Under the pieces are notes generated by a model, which was not told the DNA's origin, made no database searches, and saw only the letters and a program-made list of their open reading frames with translations. This document shows, one piece after another, positions 23,236-35,460 of a stretch of 64,000 nt of DNA. The DNA lies in contig CM033396.1 in the NCBI GenBank assembly GCA_019426215.1, positions 34,834,503-34,898,502 of the forward strand, in the 5' to 3' direction. This stretch comes from Buddleja alternifolia (taxonomy: Eukaryota; Streptophyta; Magnoliopsida; Lamiales; Scrophulariaceae). A program made the position numbers and the translations under genes. Position 1 is the stretch's first letter. Each line of letters starts with the position of its first letter.

Positions 23236-23784
23236 TCCGAGATAGAGAAACTAGACTTCGCCGTGGTAATAACAGCTAGGAGGTTGAAACCATACTTCCT
23301 ATCATACAAAATTATTGTAAAAACCAACCAACCATTGAAAACGGTGCTGGGGAAAACAGGTACATCAGGAAGGTAGGTAAAATGGGCAGTAGAGCTAGGG
23401 GAATTTGATATTGAATATGCAGCTCGCACGACCATTAAGGCACAAGTGCTAGATGATTTTGTTACCAAGATGACAAAGCCTGAAGAAAAAGAAGAGGAAA
23501 AAGAGAAGATATGGCTACTACATGTGGATGGGTCAACCATTTATGCGGGCAGTGGGGCAAAAATCCTGCTGACCACCCCAGAAGGAGACCAGCTGGAGTA
23601 CACGGTGAAATTTAAGTTCAAAGCTAGCAACAACGAGGCTGAGTATGAAGCCTTCTTCATTGGGTTAAAAATGGCAATAAAAGAAGGAGCACAAAACCTG
23701 ATAGTTTATTCCGATTCCCAGCTGGTAACTAAGCAGATAGAGAGGACTTATGAGGCAAAGAGGAACGAATGGCAAATTACCTGA
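23236..23784 (+). pseudogene. Tat RNase H region
   Basis: The first part (23236-23445) is the remnant of the ancestral RNase H/connection with a TAG near 23375. From 23446 an open frame shows LHVDGS, SNNEAEYEAF and VYSDSQLV, which give the Asp, Glu and Asp positions of a second, archaeal-type RNase H, a known hallmark of Tat elements. The frame ends at 23784 because of a frameshift near 23770 that moves integrase to another frame. Confidence 0.85.
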
Positions 23785-25217
23785 AGATAGTAGAAACCCT
23801 GAAGAAGAAGTTCAAAATATTTGAAGTCCACCAAATACCTCGAGTTGAGAACAACAAGGCTGACTACCTGTCTAAATTGGGGAGCTCGATAGTAGACTGC
23901 AAGTCCAGACACATTACAATACAGACAGCTGACGGCTCCAACCTGGAGAATGCAGGAGAAGAAATACTTAGTGTGACAGACGAAGCTAATTGGAGGACAA
24001 CAATCATAAAATACCTCACTGATGGAACCTTACCAGTAGATCGGTACAAACGGCAAAGAATGGTCATGCGAGCTGAGAGATTTGCTCTCCTAGATGGTGT
24101 CTTATATAAGAAAGGATTTGTCCAGCCCTATTTGAAATGCATATCCGTTGAGGAGGGTAAGTATATCTCGAGAGAAATCAATGAAGGATGTTGTGGAAGT
24201 CACATTGCAGGAGGGGCCCTCGTCGGTAAAACATTAATGGCGGGATACTTTTGGCCTAGCTTAAGAGGAGATGCAGCGGAGCTAGTCAAGAGTTGTGAGC
24301 AGTGTCAGAAGAACGCCAACCTTATACTAAAACCAGCAGAGTATTTGCATTCACTTAGCATTCCCTGCCCATTTGCCAGATGGGGGATGGACATAGTTGG
24401 ACCCTTTCCAGTAGGACAAGTACAGAAGAAGTTCTTGCTAGTAGTGGTGGACTACTTCAGTAAGTGGGTTGAAGCCGAAGCACTAGCTTGTATAACAGAG
24501 GCAGAAGTGACCCGTTTCCTCTGGAAGAACATAATATGTAGATATGGTATTCCCAGAGAGATAATATCTGATAATGGTCGGCAATTCAGCGGGGCAATAC
24601 TGAAAGAATGGTGCGAGGAGATGGGAATCCAGCAGCGTTTCAGTTTCGTAGCACACCCCCAGACAAATGGTCAGGTGGAAGTAACCAACAAGATATTAGT
24701 GCAAGGGCTGAAGACCAGGTTGGAGGAAGCATGGGACAGCTGAGTGGACAAGTTGCAATCCGTACTATGGTCCTATCGAACCACTACCAAGATAACCACA
24801 GGAGAAAGCCCATTCCTGTTAGTTTACGAGACCGAAGTTGTTATACCCCCTGAGATTACAATACCTGCTCTTAGAATCCATCACTTTGAAGCCGAGCAGA
24901 ATGAAGCCCACTTGAGGGAGGAACTAGACCTGATAGAGGAGAAAAGAGAGATAACATACCGAAGAATCGAGGTGTACAAACAGCGCATAGCAAGGTCACA
25001 AGCAGCAAAGGTAAAGACACGGTCATTTCAGGTAGGTGATCTCGTGCTGAAGAGGGTGGACGCCATGCATGCTGTGAAGAAGTTGGGACCCAACTGGGAT
25101 AGCCCATACAAGGTTACAAAAGTATTAAGAGGAGACGCTTATGAGCTACAGAACAGCGAAGGAAAGCAGCTGCCGAGGCCATGGAACATCCAAAATCTAA
25201 AGAGATTCTATGTCTGA
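23769..25217 (+). pseudogene. Tat integrase
   Basis: HHCC domain near 24180-24310 (SHIAGG and SCEQCQK), but the first His position reads Asn in REINEG. Catalytic core: GMDIVGP, ISDNGRQF and GQVEVTN give D, D and E at about 24387, 24570 and 24675. A TGA at 24741-24743 separates the core from the C-terminal part (24744-25217), which keeps the GPY-type GDLVLKR and P-Y-K-V-T-K-V blocks and ends PWNIQNLKRFYV. No chromodomain. It would insert the cDNA. Confidence 0.9.
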
Positions 25218-26371
25218 AGAATTAGCAAGGGCGGGGAAGCAGATCAATTTATTATTTTTCTTATTTTTTTATTGTAACTGTCTGAATAAATGATTTCAGG
25301 AAGAATGTGAGCCTCTTTGTAGGGCGGGAAGACTGTGAAAAACCAGCTAAGTATCAATAAAATTCCGCACTTATTTGTTCTCTTCTTGAAAATTTCGTTC
25401 TTTAGTAAAAATGCATCTGCATCATTGTACCTGTTTGCACAAAATTGTAGTTTCGATGGGAGCTGGTGAGTGAAGGTAGACGATGACTAGGAATGCAACA
25501 CCCGAGTGGGACATCGGGATCCGTTTAAGTCAGGTGTCATTCGGATACGGATCTGGAAGGACCTACGCCTAGAAGTAATACCGGAGAAATAAGGACGGAT
25601 GGACGTGGCCCCGACCCGTGCCTAAAAAGATATAAGGTAGTTTTGGAGAAATAAGGTTGAGTGTGACTTTGATTTCGCTCCTTTAGCTAGGTTGAGACCT
25701 CAGGTCCATCCCGAAGCCCTTGTGATATAAGGTGGGAAAAGGCGCTCGAAGAATAAGGAAGGATGCCGCTGTAACACCTTGGTCAGGTGAAGCCCATGAT
25801 GACTAAAAACATGAGGGACGGGACGATGCAGGGAGTCATAAGGACAGCCAAAAGAATATGAAATGGTGAGCTCATATTTGCATTTGTAACACTAGAAAGC
25901 ATTCATCATAAAAGGCCCACCTGAAAATATTGATTTCCCTAAGATTGCTAAAAACAACCCGAAAAAAGAATACTTGAGACGTCGCATGGGTTTCCCTAAG
26001 TTGATAAATGTTACATTATAGTTTTTATGATGACCCTTTTGGGTACAGTTATAAATTTTGGTTCCTAAATAGATAGTGATTTTTTCGGATAATAAACAAC
26101 TCACCTACCATGCAGACAGAGCATTCAAAATTGTTCTCAGGAAAACACAAGGTAACTAGTCATAAAAAGGAAAGATCCATAAACCAACATTCAAACCCCA
26201 TTTGGAAAGAGGGGGGGGGGGGAGCAAAATATCCAGGTGGCCGAAAGAAAGAAAATTAAAAACATTTGTCCAGGTGGCACGCAGGCCTACAAAACAGCAA
26301 AGAAAACCCTACTCTATGTTAGTAGGGGGATTTCCAACCACTTCAGTGGCTTCCTCATTTTCCACAGATGG
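25218..26371. other. Tat non-coding region between pol and antisense gene
   Basis: No ORF of note. 25497-25860 has many ATAAGG/AAATAAGG units, the region shared with 10607-11000. A 12-base G run lies at 26211-26222. Tat elements are known for variable, repeat-rich DNA here. Confidence 0.7.
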
Positions 26372-28702
26372 CTAATCAGCAGGATCCTCAACAAGATTAC
26401 CAGCAAGACCTGCAGCGGGCTGATCAGCCGGGTTAGTTGTAGGTAGGATGGGCTCAGCGAGAACAGGGGGGACCATGTTTGCTGCACTAAGAACAGAGGC
26501 ATCCAGTGCGACCTCGTCATCTAGAAACGAATTATTGCTTCCGGGTGGTGGCATGCCTTGTGCAGCAAACTGGGCTTTGCACCCCTCAAAACCCTTGTAG
26601 AAGTATTCAAAGGATTTGTCTTCAACTTTCTCAGTAAACTCATCTGAGGCCAGGAAGACATTCTTAACTTGCTCAGCAAAGGCTCGACCCTCAGTAGACA
26701 TGGGAAATGCAGCCGCCCAAGCATTCCTCTCTCTGATCAGCGTATCCCGGAGCTCCTCCTCTTGTTCAGCAAGCACGTCATGCAGCCTCTCCTCCAGGGT
26801 CCTAACCCTACTGGACAGGGCAGTGTTGCGCTGTTCCTGCTCTTGGATATCCTTCAAGGCTTTAAGCTCCTTCTCCCACACAACCTTTTCAGCAATCTGG
26901 TAAGATTTGATCTTGTCCTGCGCCTTGCTCAATTTTTTTTCCAAGTCCGACAGCTCGTCTGTGCGCCTCAGAATCGACCTCCCCATCACCAGGAAATACT
27001 GCAAGGAAATATGAACAACATCATCAAGCAATAATTTAAAGGCAATCGAGGAAAATTAAGCAGGAAGGAAGATATACCTTGGGGGTCATCTCCAAAGCCA
27101 GCTTGTCAACCTCCTCATCAGTCATCGACTCTAGCTGATGGCGATCAACTGAGCTAGCCATGTTCTGCAAGAAGCTGCGCAACAGAGAGTGATCATTGTT
27201 CCTCAAAATAGAGGAGCCCGAAGCATCCTGAGCCTTAGAGCGGGTACGGTAGGCAAGTGGGTCAGGAGAGTTGAAGGACAAAGGAGGGAACACATCCCTT
27301 AAGCGAGGGCTGGCATAAGTACGCTTCTGAGCAGGAGCATCTGAAGAATCTTCAGCAGCAGGCCTTTTTCCAGCCTCAATTTCTTGAGCGCGAGCGGGAT
27401 CGCGGCCTGGAGCAGAGGACTGAGCCGGTGGAGAGACAATAGCAGGTGGGGCCACCTAAGGCTCTGCACTCCCACTGGAGGTCCGTCTGCTGGGAGAGGG
27501 GGAAGTACGGGGAGAGCCCCTGCAACAACCCTTCTCCAGCGACGCTTAGCCTCAGCAAGGCGAGTTGCTTCCATGATCTCAGCTACAAACACCACAACAA
27601 AAATCAAGAAGTTAGCAAGGCACCTAGCACATCAATCCAGCAAAGCAAAAACAAAACTACTTATGGATTCACCCTGTATGTCAACAACCCGGGGACTTAA
27701 ACCAAAGTAATACAACAAACGGGGATCGGTTAACTTGCCAGTATTATACTCATTCCAATTCAAAAAGTCAACAATTTGGTCAAAAATGAAGGGGTTTTGC
27801 CTGGATGGGAAAAAGATTATGACCCTCGTGTCTTTCTAGGTGGTCACGAGGAAAATCCCAAACAACACCAGTAGGGGGAGCAATGATGAAAAAGTTTTTC
27901 TTCCAATCCTTTTCAGAGTGAGGATAGGAAGTCAAAAAAATTGATGCACCCTGGAGGTCAAATAAAAGACACCAGAGTCACTGCCAGACACCCGAGGAAG
28001 AAACAAGGCGTAAAATAGATCAACAGAATGGGGATAATCGAAACTATTTAACAAAATAGCAAAACTCACGATGATGCGCATCGCGTTAGGGGCTAGATGA
28101 TTTAAAGGAAACCTCAAAAGCCTATCTATTTGAATATACAATGGGGGGATGGGAAAATGGAGGCCTGTCCTAAGGTGCACAACGTAAAATGTGTAAAAGC
28201 CTGCAGGAGGCAGGTGGGCTCGATCCTGGGCAGAGGGCACCTGGATACGATGACAATCAGCAGGGATGTCGTAGTTTGCCCTAATTATGCGCTCCAAATG
28301 TAAAGTGAAACGCAACTTGTACATAGTCCAAAAATGAACTCCCAGAACTACCAGATGGATCTTTTCTTGCTGATCCAAGACTGCTTCCTCAATTTCATTT
28401 AGGGCGTCTGGATCCGGCTGATTCAAGTCCTCACAATTTGAGGCTGTACCAGCCGAATTTGCCCCAGAGTTTCTGGAAGACGAAGGAGAAGTGAACCTAG
28501 ACATATGGGCACTATAAGACGGAGAAGAACCAACATCTACAAACTTTGCCAGCTGGTTAGCATTGTAAGACTCCGCTACCGAAAAGGGAGGCTGAGGAGG
28601 ATTAGCGGCCACTGGTGGCTCCGCCATCTCCATGGGATCAAGGGAAAGAAGTTTTATGGAGTCGTCAGAGAAAACAGAGAGGGGGTCGGAAGCATTCGAC
28701 AT
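26372..28702 (-). pseudogene. Antisense spliced ORF of Tat element (Transposase_28-like)
   Basis: Runs opposite to pol, as the extra antisense ORFs reported in Tat elements do. The start is ATG 28702 (M-S-N), matching the paralogue start at 48398; the 54 residues upstream in the open frame are not shared. Exon 1 has RDYDIP/NYDIPADC, AQDRAHLPP and the G-L-H-F-P-I-P-P block of Pfam 'putative gypsy type transposon'; it is frameshifted near 27940. Intron 1 about 27583-27672 (90 bp), intron 2 about 26999-27077 (79 bp), both GT-AG, at the same phases as in the paralogue (1 and 0). Exon 3 is a coiled coil then a conserved GFEGC segment. Exon 2 is also frameshifted, near 27460. Function unknown. Confidence 0.8.
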
Positions 28703-29501
28703 CTCCACACAGCAAAACAAAAATAAAATACAATAAGAAAAATAACAGAGAAGAGGATGGGATAAATACCTAGTAGGAGTTAATGAATTCCGAACGTGGG
28801 TTGAATGAAGTAACTGCTCTTCCAAGAAACATTTGTAGAAATTTTGAAGAAGCAAGAGACACAAAAGGGCTTTTTAAACAGGGGAGCAAAAAGGAAGAAA
28901 TCCTTTAAATAAGGAAATAAAATCAGTTGAAAAATTTAGGAAAAAGAAATAAATTCAAAAATAAAAAAGGAAAAGAAAAAGGCGGGACAAATGAAACCCC
29001 CCCTACACGTGTCAGGCGCTCGAGGGTACTTGGAGCAGTTACGGCGCCTCCAAGGCCATAATTGCAATGATGGTACGCTGGTTCAAGGAGCACATCAGTG
29101 GTTTCTCAGAACGTGGGGAAAGGCATGTAACGTCTCTCTTTTTCTTCTCAGATGATGTCACCACCCATGACACCTAGGTGATCCTTCGAGATCTTGAGTT
29201 GGGCCTGGAAAGAAAAAGAAGCCGAACTCCCCCTGTGGGCCTTAATGATACATGAAGCCTAGTTTCAGGAAGGCTGTGTAGCCCTGATGCCCATCCCACG
29301 CTGCGCACCCCGGGGCTGTTCGCAATGGCGCTATCGGGGATTCACGCTTCGAGAGATCGATAGTGAAATTAAGCTCTAAGAAATCCTTTTAAGATCCTCG
29401 TCGGGAAGCGAAACGGACCTAACCAATGCAAGTTGACAATGTTAGCTTGGACCGTATGCTATTTTTAAACTCTTGCAGCTTGACAAAACGTCAGACTTTA
29501 A
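28703..29501. other. Tat region upstream of the antisense gene; no other gene
   Basis: Should hold the promoter of the antisense gene. I see AT-rich sequence at 28870-28990 and a GC-richer part toward the 3' LTR, but no clear box I would call. Confidence 0.4.
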
Positions 29502-29516
29502 AGTTGAGGGGACTAT
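29502..29516 (+). other. Tat polypurine tract
   Basis: AGTTGAGGGGACTAT immediately before the 3' LTR. The second complete Tat element has GGGGGGACTAT at the same place, in its own sense. Confidence 0.8.
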
Positions 29517-29869
29517 TGATGTGGGTGAAATTTACATAAATTGGACCAAGCTAAAAGAAGCCCAAATACTAATAAGGAAAGACCAATTTTCGTGCTTAGG
29601 TGGGCTGTGGCCCAGGTGGTCAACCCGCTTGGCTGGATCCGAGTTGAATTATAGAAAGGGTTTGACCAAGAGAAAATAACAAGTTAAGATCAATTAAGAG
29701 GAGGACATGGCCCAAGGATCAAGCTCTTACCATACTGGGCATCCTTCAATCAAGGCAATCTGGGCTTAATCCTTGCTGATCTGCTAGGCGCCTCCCCTCA
29801 TTTCCAACTACCCTGATTGGTTACTTTTACCATAGTTAGATAAGGAAAATAGCAAATATCGTTCCAGCT

Positions 29870-32849
29870 TGTTATGCCCCAGACGTTTTCAAGAACTCCT
29901 CCCACCAAATGAGGCTCCAAAAGTCCATGGAGCTACACAAGCTTGTATATATATAAGAGGAGAGAATATTCTAGAGTAGCATAGATGTGTAGAGAATGGT
30001 AGGAATTCTCTAGAATTGTGTAGGAGCAATTGTTGGTAGAATTCTCTAGATTAGTCCTTGTAAAATATCTAGGAGAATTATCTAGATACTCAATATCAGC
30101 TGTAGGATCAAGTTGGTCTCAACCATCCATTGAGGAAGTGGATCACTATAAATAGGTGGAAGGCATTTCATTTGTAACCATCCAAGAAAGTTGTAACCAA
30201 GTTTGGAGAGCAATATAGAGTGTTTACTTAGAGAGCTTCTTGGTGCACTTTGCCAAATTCCCTTAGCACACGAGCACGAGTGGGCGAGGTTAACTTAGCA
30301 CGAGTCACGCAAGAGGCGGGTCGAAGCTAAGTGCCGCACGAGACGTTAGTATTAAGGCTAAGTCCGTGACAGGTGGTATCAGAGCCCGGTTGGGCAAAGG
30401 TGCTGCATGTGGAGGTGTTCGGGTAATGGCAAGCGAGACTGCTTCGAGGGTGTTAGGGGAGCTTGGTAGGGAAGCCATTCTGCCCCACCCGAAGATGAAG
30501 AGGGATGCAAGCCGACCACTTGAGAGTGGTGTTGCGGGAGTCTTCGTGGAGATGGGCGAGCGACTTGAACGTACGGAACACACAATCGAGACGTTGGAGG
30601 ACCACATTCTCGCAGAGATGGGATCAATTAAGGAGGATGTGTGATCTTGCCTTGACACTAGCACCGTTCAGGAGGAACGTCTTGCTACGCTTGAGGATGC
30701 TATGAGAGCATTACAAGCAATGGTCGAGGATATGCGTGAAGACCTGGCCTTGTTCAAAAGATCCATTGCTAGTGGGGCTAGCACCGTGGTGCCAAGTCCA
30801 AGGGTGGACCACCCCAAGACGAAGGGGTTTGATGGCAAGAGGGACGCCAAGGAGGTTGAGAACTTCTTATGGCAAATGGAAGTGTACTTCGAGGGACTCA
30901 ACTTGGTTGATGAGGAGTCGAAGGTACGCACGGCTACACTTTACTTTACCGATACAGCAATGTTATGGTGGCGCAGGAAGTATGTCGATATCGGGAAAGG
31001 GTTGTGCAAAATTGAGTCTTGGGAAGACTTCAAATGGGAGCTTAAACGACACTTCTATCCGGAGAATGTCGTATATGAAGCTCGAGAGAGGCTACGGGAG
31101 TTGAGGCATAAGGGCACCATCAGGGATTACGTCGAAGAATTCACAACACTTATGCTCCAAATCCCGAACATGAGCGATGATGACTCACTCTTCTACTTTG
31201 TGGGTGGGCTACAAAATTGGGCAAAGCAAGAGTTGCAACGAAGCGGCGTCCACACGGTAGATGAGGCAATAGCCGCTGCCGAGTCCCTAAGCGAGTTTCA
31301 ACATAATTATAAGGGACGCAAGAGGGATGGCATGACTAATGGTGGGGGAGATAAGCATCACAAGAATGACCAAACCCATAAGGCGATGTACAAAGGGGCG
31401 AGTTCGGGGAGCTCGTCGGGCCGAAAGGATTACAAGGCAAAGAAGCAATCTTTCGTGCCAAAATAAGGGTGCAATGTTTGCAAGGGGCCACATTCTTACA
31501 AGGATTGCCCGAAGCTGGGGACGTTGCACGCGATCATGGAGGGTCAAGAGGCAGCGCAATGTAAGTATGTGGAAGAACCCGATGAAGGCTCAGAGGAGGT
31601 GCCAAGGCGTTTAGGGGCGGTGCAACTTCTAAATGCCGTCAAAGAGGAGCCGACGCCAACCGCATCAAGCAAGAGGCTGATGTAAGTGGAGGCGCGCATT
31701 AACGGGAAGTATACCAAGGCGATGGTGGACACCGGGGCTACACAAAACTTCGTGACCGTGGAGGAGGCGAAGAGGTTGGGCCTCAAGGTCACACAAGGCG
31801 AGGGATGGGTCAAGACAGTGAATTCTGACGCGCCATAAGCCTCGGCGGTAAGATTTGGGACGTAGAGACGAGTATCGGGCCATGGAAGGGACGAGTGGAC
31901 TTCTTGGTGGCCGAGTTGGACGACTACAAGGTCGTGCTAGGATTGGATTTCATGCGCAAGGTATGTGCAATTCCAATGCCTATATTCGATTGTTTATGGA
32001 TTTTGGACAAGGGTTCGCCATGCATAATACCTACAATTGGGAGCAACCAAGGGGTTAAGGCGAAACCCATGTATTTGTCGGCTATCCAACTTATCGAGGA
32101 TGCGAAGGATGGGCCGGAATCGAGTGTTAAGACACCAACCGTGGACTCTTGCGAGAAGAATCCACGCGAGTCAAGGCAACTTCGGAGGCAACCGTGGGAC
32201 AAAGGGAAAACTATGTCGACGAGGACAAACGAGGACCCCGGCAGGATCAAGCCCTTAGACGAGGCAAAAGTTTCCAAAAAGCATGATGTGGAGGGACGAT
32301 CGGGCAAGCCGTGGGATTATGTTGCACGACGACGAGGGCGTTGTCGAATTGGGTGGGGGAGTTTTCAAGAACTCCTCTCACCAAATGAGGCTCCAAAAGT
32401 CCATGGAGCTACACAACCTTGTATATATATAAGAGGAGAGAATATTCTAGAGTAGCATAGATGTGTAGAGAATGGTAGGAATTCTCTATAATTGTGTAGG
32501 AGCAATTGTTGGTAGAATTCTCTAGATTAGTCCTTGTAAAATATCTAGGAGAATTATGTCGATACTCAATATCAGCCGTAGGATCAAGTTGATCCCAACC
32601 GTCCATTGAGGAGGTGGATCACTATAAATAGGTGGTAGGCATTTCATTTGTAACCATCCAAGAAAGTTATAACCAAGTTTGAAGAGCAAAATAGAGTGTT
32701 TACTTAAAGAGCTTCTTGGTGCACTTTGCCAAATTCCCTTAGCACACGAACACGAGTGGGCGAGGCCGACTTAGCACGAGTCACGCAAGAGGCGGGTCGA
32801 AGCTAAGTGCCGCACAAGACATTAGCATATTGAGGCTAAGTCCGTGACA
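29870..32849 (+). mobile_element. Non-autonomous gag-protease LTR element (TR-GAG-like)
   Basis: 2980 bp, TGTTATGCC...CGTGACA, flanked by AGCT at 29866-29869 and 32850-32853. 5' LTR 29870-30371; initiator-Met PBS TGGTATCAGAGC at 30374-30385; then only gag and protease; 3' LTR 32361-32849, lacking the first 15 bases and abutting a GGGTGGGGGA tract. No RT, RNase H or integrase and no room for them, so it relies on another element's enzymes. Confidence 0.9.
30426..32350 (+). pseudogene. gag-protease ORF of the non-autonomous element
   Basis: One frame from ATG 30426 with in-frame stops at 30642-30644 (TGA), 31464-31466 (TAA) and 31683-31685 (TAA), a TAA near 31835 and a frameshift just after it. 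Coiled-coil N-terminus; capsid region with FLWQME, LWWRRK and REYVEEF-like blocks of Tekay/Reina-type gag (30840-31300); zinc knuckle CxxCxxxHxxxxC at about 31470-31508, just after the TAA; retropepsin with VDTGAT at about 31725-31742 and LGLDFM downstream. The stop positions suggest a once continuous gag-protease. Confidence 0.85.
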
Positions 32850-33042
32850 AGCTGCTATAATTGAGCAAAGGGGCCTTCAAGATTTGTATATATATTCCCG
32901 TTGAAGATGAATAAAACAAGAACTTTTATGTTTTACATTGTTACTCTGTCAAAATACGTATAAAATATATTGCCTCATTTATTGTATTCAATTATCCCAT
33001 ATAATAATATAAATAATGTTGATGTGAATCGGATACGCATCA

Positions 33043-33386
33043 TGTATGTATCAAGAAACAAGTTTCACACAATGAAACTTAGTCAAGTTTTATAGGCACA
33101 ATCTTGTCAATATGTGGTACGTGTGAGGTACTAAAGATGTATTGCCGAGTCACGGTTGAGACCACCTATACCTGAATGTCTCGAATTCTCTAAAGACAAC
33201 CAGCAATATTAAGTTTATCTCTGTATTAGGGGCGTCCACTTTAATTTGAAAATATGTTCCTCACGTGAAGATTAGTTCAACGTCACGTTCACAAAAATTA
33301 TAGCAATAATCGATTGTTAAATATGCTTATTAATCACTTTATTTTGAAAGAGAACTTTATTTCGAGATTGCTACATAATAAAGCAT
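33043..33386. other. Flank of the Tat insertion; no gene seen
   Basis: AT-rich unique sequence after the target duplication. No supported ORF. Confidence 0.4.
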
Positions 33387-34880
33387 AAGTGCGTTTAAAT
33401 AGCAATTCAAATTATCAATTTTCAATTATGTGTGACCAAAAGGAGTATAGTCTAAAGATTATAAAATACTTCAAGTTATTATAGATAACTCATTTAAACA
33501 CTAATAATCGCATTGCATCAAAGTTCGGGTTACAAATTAATTAATTTCGAGCTTCCGTCATATTTACGGTAATAAGTAATGAAATGATGTATTATATTTG
33601 GACTTGTTCAAAGATGATAGCGAGAGGATCTTAATTACGGAACGGATCTTCTATCCCATAATGGTGTATTACAATGATGTCACATCATTGTGGGATTGAC
33701 AAGTGTCCATTTAAAAAAAACTACTAAAAGGACACTTGTCAATCTCACAATGATGTGATACTATTGTGGTACACCATTGTGGGATAGAAGATCCGCTCCG
33801 CCTTAATTAACCAAGACAAACATTGCATTTTGATTTATCTTTGCATCTACATTCTACGTCAATGGATGCCTCCTTTTGAAATTTGGGTCATGCACAAAAA
33901 TATCGTGATGTGATTTTGGAACCCAAAGTTTAGGGCATTTACAGTATTTATACTTTTTTTCATAATTGAAGAGAAGGGTTAAGTGTGTTTAAATAGCAAT
34001 TCAAATTATCAATTTTCAATTATGTGTGACCAAAAGGAGTATATATAGTCTAATGATTATAAAATACTTCAAGTTATTATAGATAACTCATTTAAACACT
34101 AATAATCGCAATGCATCAAAGTTCGGGTTACAAATTAATTAATTTCGAGTTTTCGTTATATTTATGGTAATAAGTAATGAAATGATGGATTATATTTGGA
34201 CTTGTTCCGTTATATTTATGGTAATAAGTAATGAAATGATGGATTATATTTGGACTTGTTCAAAGATGATAGCGAGAGGACCTTAATTAACCAAGACAAA
34301 CATTGCATTTTGATTTGTCTTTGCATCTACATTCTACGTCAATGGATGCCTCCTTTTGAAATTTGGGTCATGCACAAAAATATCGTGATGTGATTTTGGA
34401 ACCCAAAGTTTCAGGCATTTACAACATTTATACTATTTTTCATAATGAAAGAGAAGGGTTAAGTGCGTTTATAGCAATTCAAATTATCAATTTTCAATTA
34501 TGTGTGACCAAAACGAGTATAGTCTAAAGATTATTAAATACTTCAAGTTATTATAGATAACTCATTTAAAGACTAATAATCGCAATGCATCAAAGTTCGG
34601 GTTACAAATTAATTAATTTCGAGTTTCCATCATATTTACGGTAATAATTAATGAAATGATGAATTCTATTTGGACTTGTTCAAAGATGATAGCGAGAGGA
34701 CCTTAATTAACCAAGACAAACATTGCATTTTGATTTATCTTTGCATCTACATTCTACGTCAATGGATGCTTCCTTTTGAAATTTGGGCCATGCACAAAAA
34801 TATCGTGATGTGATTTTGGAACCCAAAGTTTCGGGCATTTACAATATTTATACTTTTTTTCATAATTGAAGAGAAGGGTT
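33387..34880. repeat. Three-unit tandem repeat, 420-bp monomer
   Basis: Units at 33387-33980, 33981-34460 and 34461-34880 all start AAGTGYGTTTA and end GAGAAGGGTT. Unit 1 is longer because of a MITE (33638-33800), unit 2 because of a 54-bp internal tandem duplication (34154-34207 and 34208-34261). Removing these, all are about 420 bp. No coding frame. Confidence 0.93.
33638..33800. mobile_element. Fold-back MITE
   Basis: 163 bp, almost wholly self-complementary. Terminal inverted repeats of about 31 bp begin CGGAACGGATCTTC and end GATCCGCTCCG. Flanked by YCTTAATTA at 33629-33637 and 33801-33809; repeat units 2 and 3 show the empty site with a single CCTTAATTA. An 8-9 bp duplication fits hAT or Mutator. 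Confidence 0.93.
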
Positions 34881-35122
34881 CTGGTGTAATTCTATTATTG
34901 ATAGGTCAATATTCTAATATTAAAAAAATTAAAATAACAACGTACTCTTAATTTATCCAACATTATCTATCCAACTTTAATTTATATTTTATTCTTTTTT
35001 CATCCATTTGATATCTCTAATACTTAAATTGATTTACTTATTCTATAAAGCATAAAAGATATAACCTCATTTATTAAAATTACAGCTAAAACATAAAATG
35101 AATGTGAGAATAATTAAAATAA

Positions 35123-35451
35123 GAGATAATGACATTTTTAGTCCCTGAAGTAGGTCCTTTGCGTGAGAGTAGTCCCTCAAATGAAAAAAATTAATATTAC
35201 CGTCCCTATTGTTCAAATTTTGTTTCATTTAAATCCCGAGTATATTAATTTTTGTTTCACTTAAGTTGCTTTCGAACATTTTTACCCTTATGTACAAAAA
35301 TACATTCTAAAACAATCTAAGAATAAAATTGTCCAAAAAGAACTTAGTGAAACAAAATTTGAACATTGGGGATGATAATATTAATTTTTTCACTTGAGGG
35401 ATTGTTTTGATGCAAATGGTCTATGTCAGGGACTAAAAATGTCATTATACC
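35123..35451. mobile_element. Mutator-like MITE
   Basis: 329 bp with long inverted repeats (TAATGACATTTTTAGTCCC at the left and its complement at the right), inner arms also complementary, and a 9-bp TTAAAATAA at 35114-35122 and 35452-35460. No ORF, so it would need a transposase in trans. Confidence 0.85.
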
Positions 35452-35460
35452 TTAAAATAA

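Larger units (their letters stand above)
16792..33042 (+). mobile_element. Complete but decayed Tat-lineage element with nested insertions
   Basis: Flanked by TGTAT at 16787-16791 and 33043-33047. Order: 5' LTR, PBS, gag, protease, RT, RNase H, integrase, non-coding tail, antisense spliced gene, polypurine tract, 3' LTR. Two later insertions sit inside: the Athila solo LTR in gag (17987-19924) and a gag-protease element in the 3' LTR (29870-32849). Without them the element is about 11.3 kb. Stops and frameshifts in every domain make it non-autonomous. Confidence 0.95.
29517..33042 (+). repeat. Tat 3' LTR, interrupted
   Basis: Left part 29517-29869 and right part 32854-33042 join to an LTR like 16792-17331. 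Ends GCATCA followed by the TGTAT target duplication. The interruption is a gag-protease element. Confidence 0.92.

Noticed and set aside
28703..28864. 54-residue N-terminal extension of the antisense ORF
   Set aside because: Not shared with the paralogue, which starts at the equivalent M-S-N. Hydrophobic by composition only.
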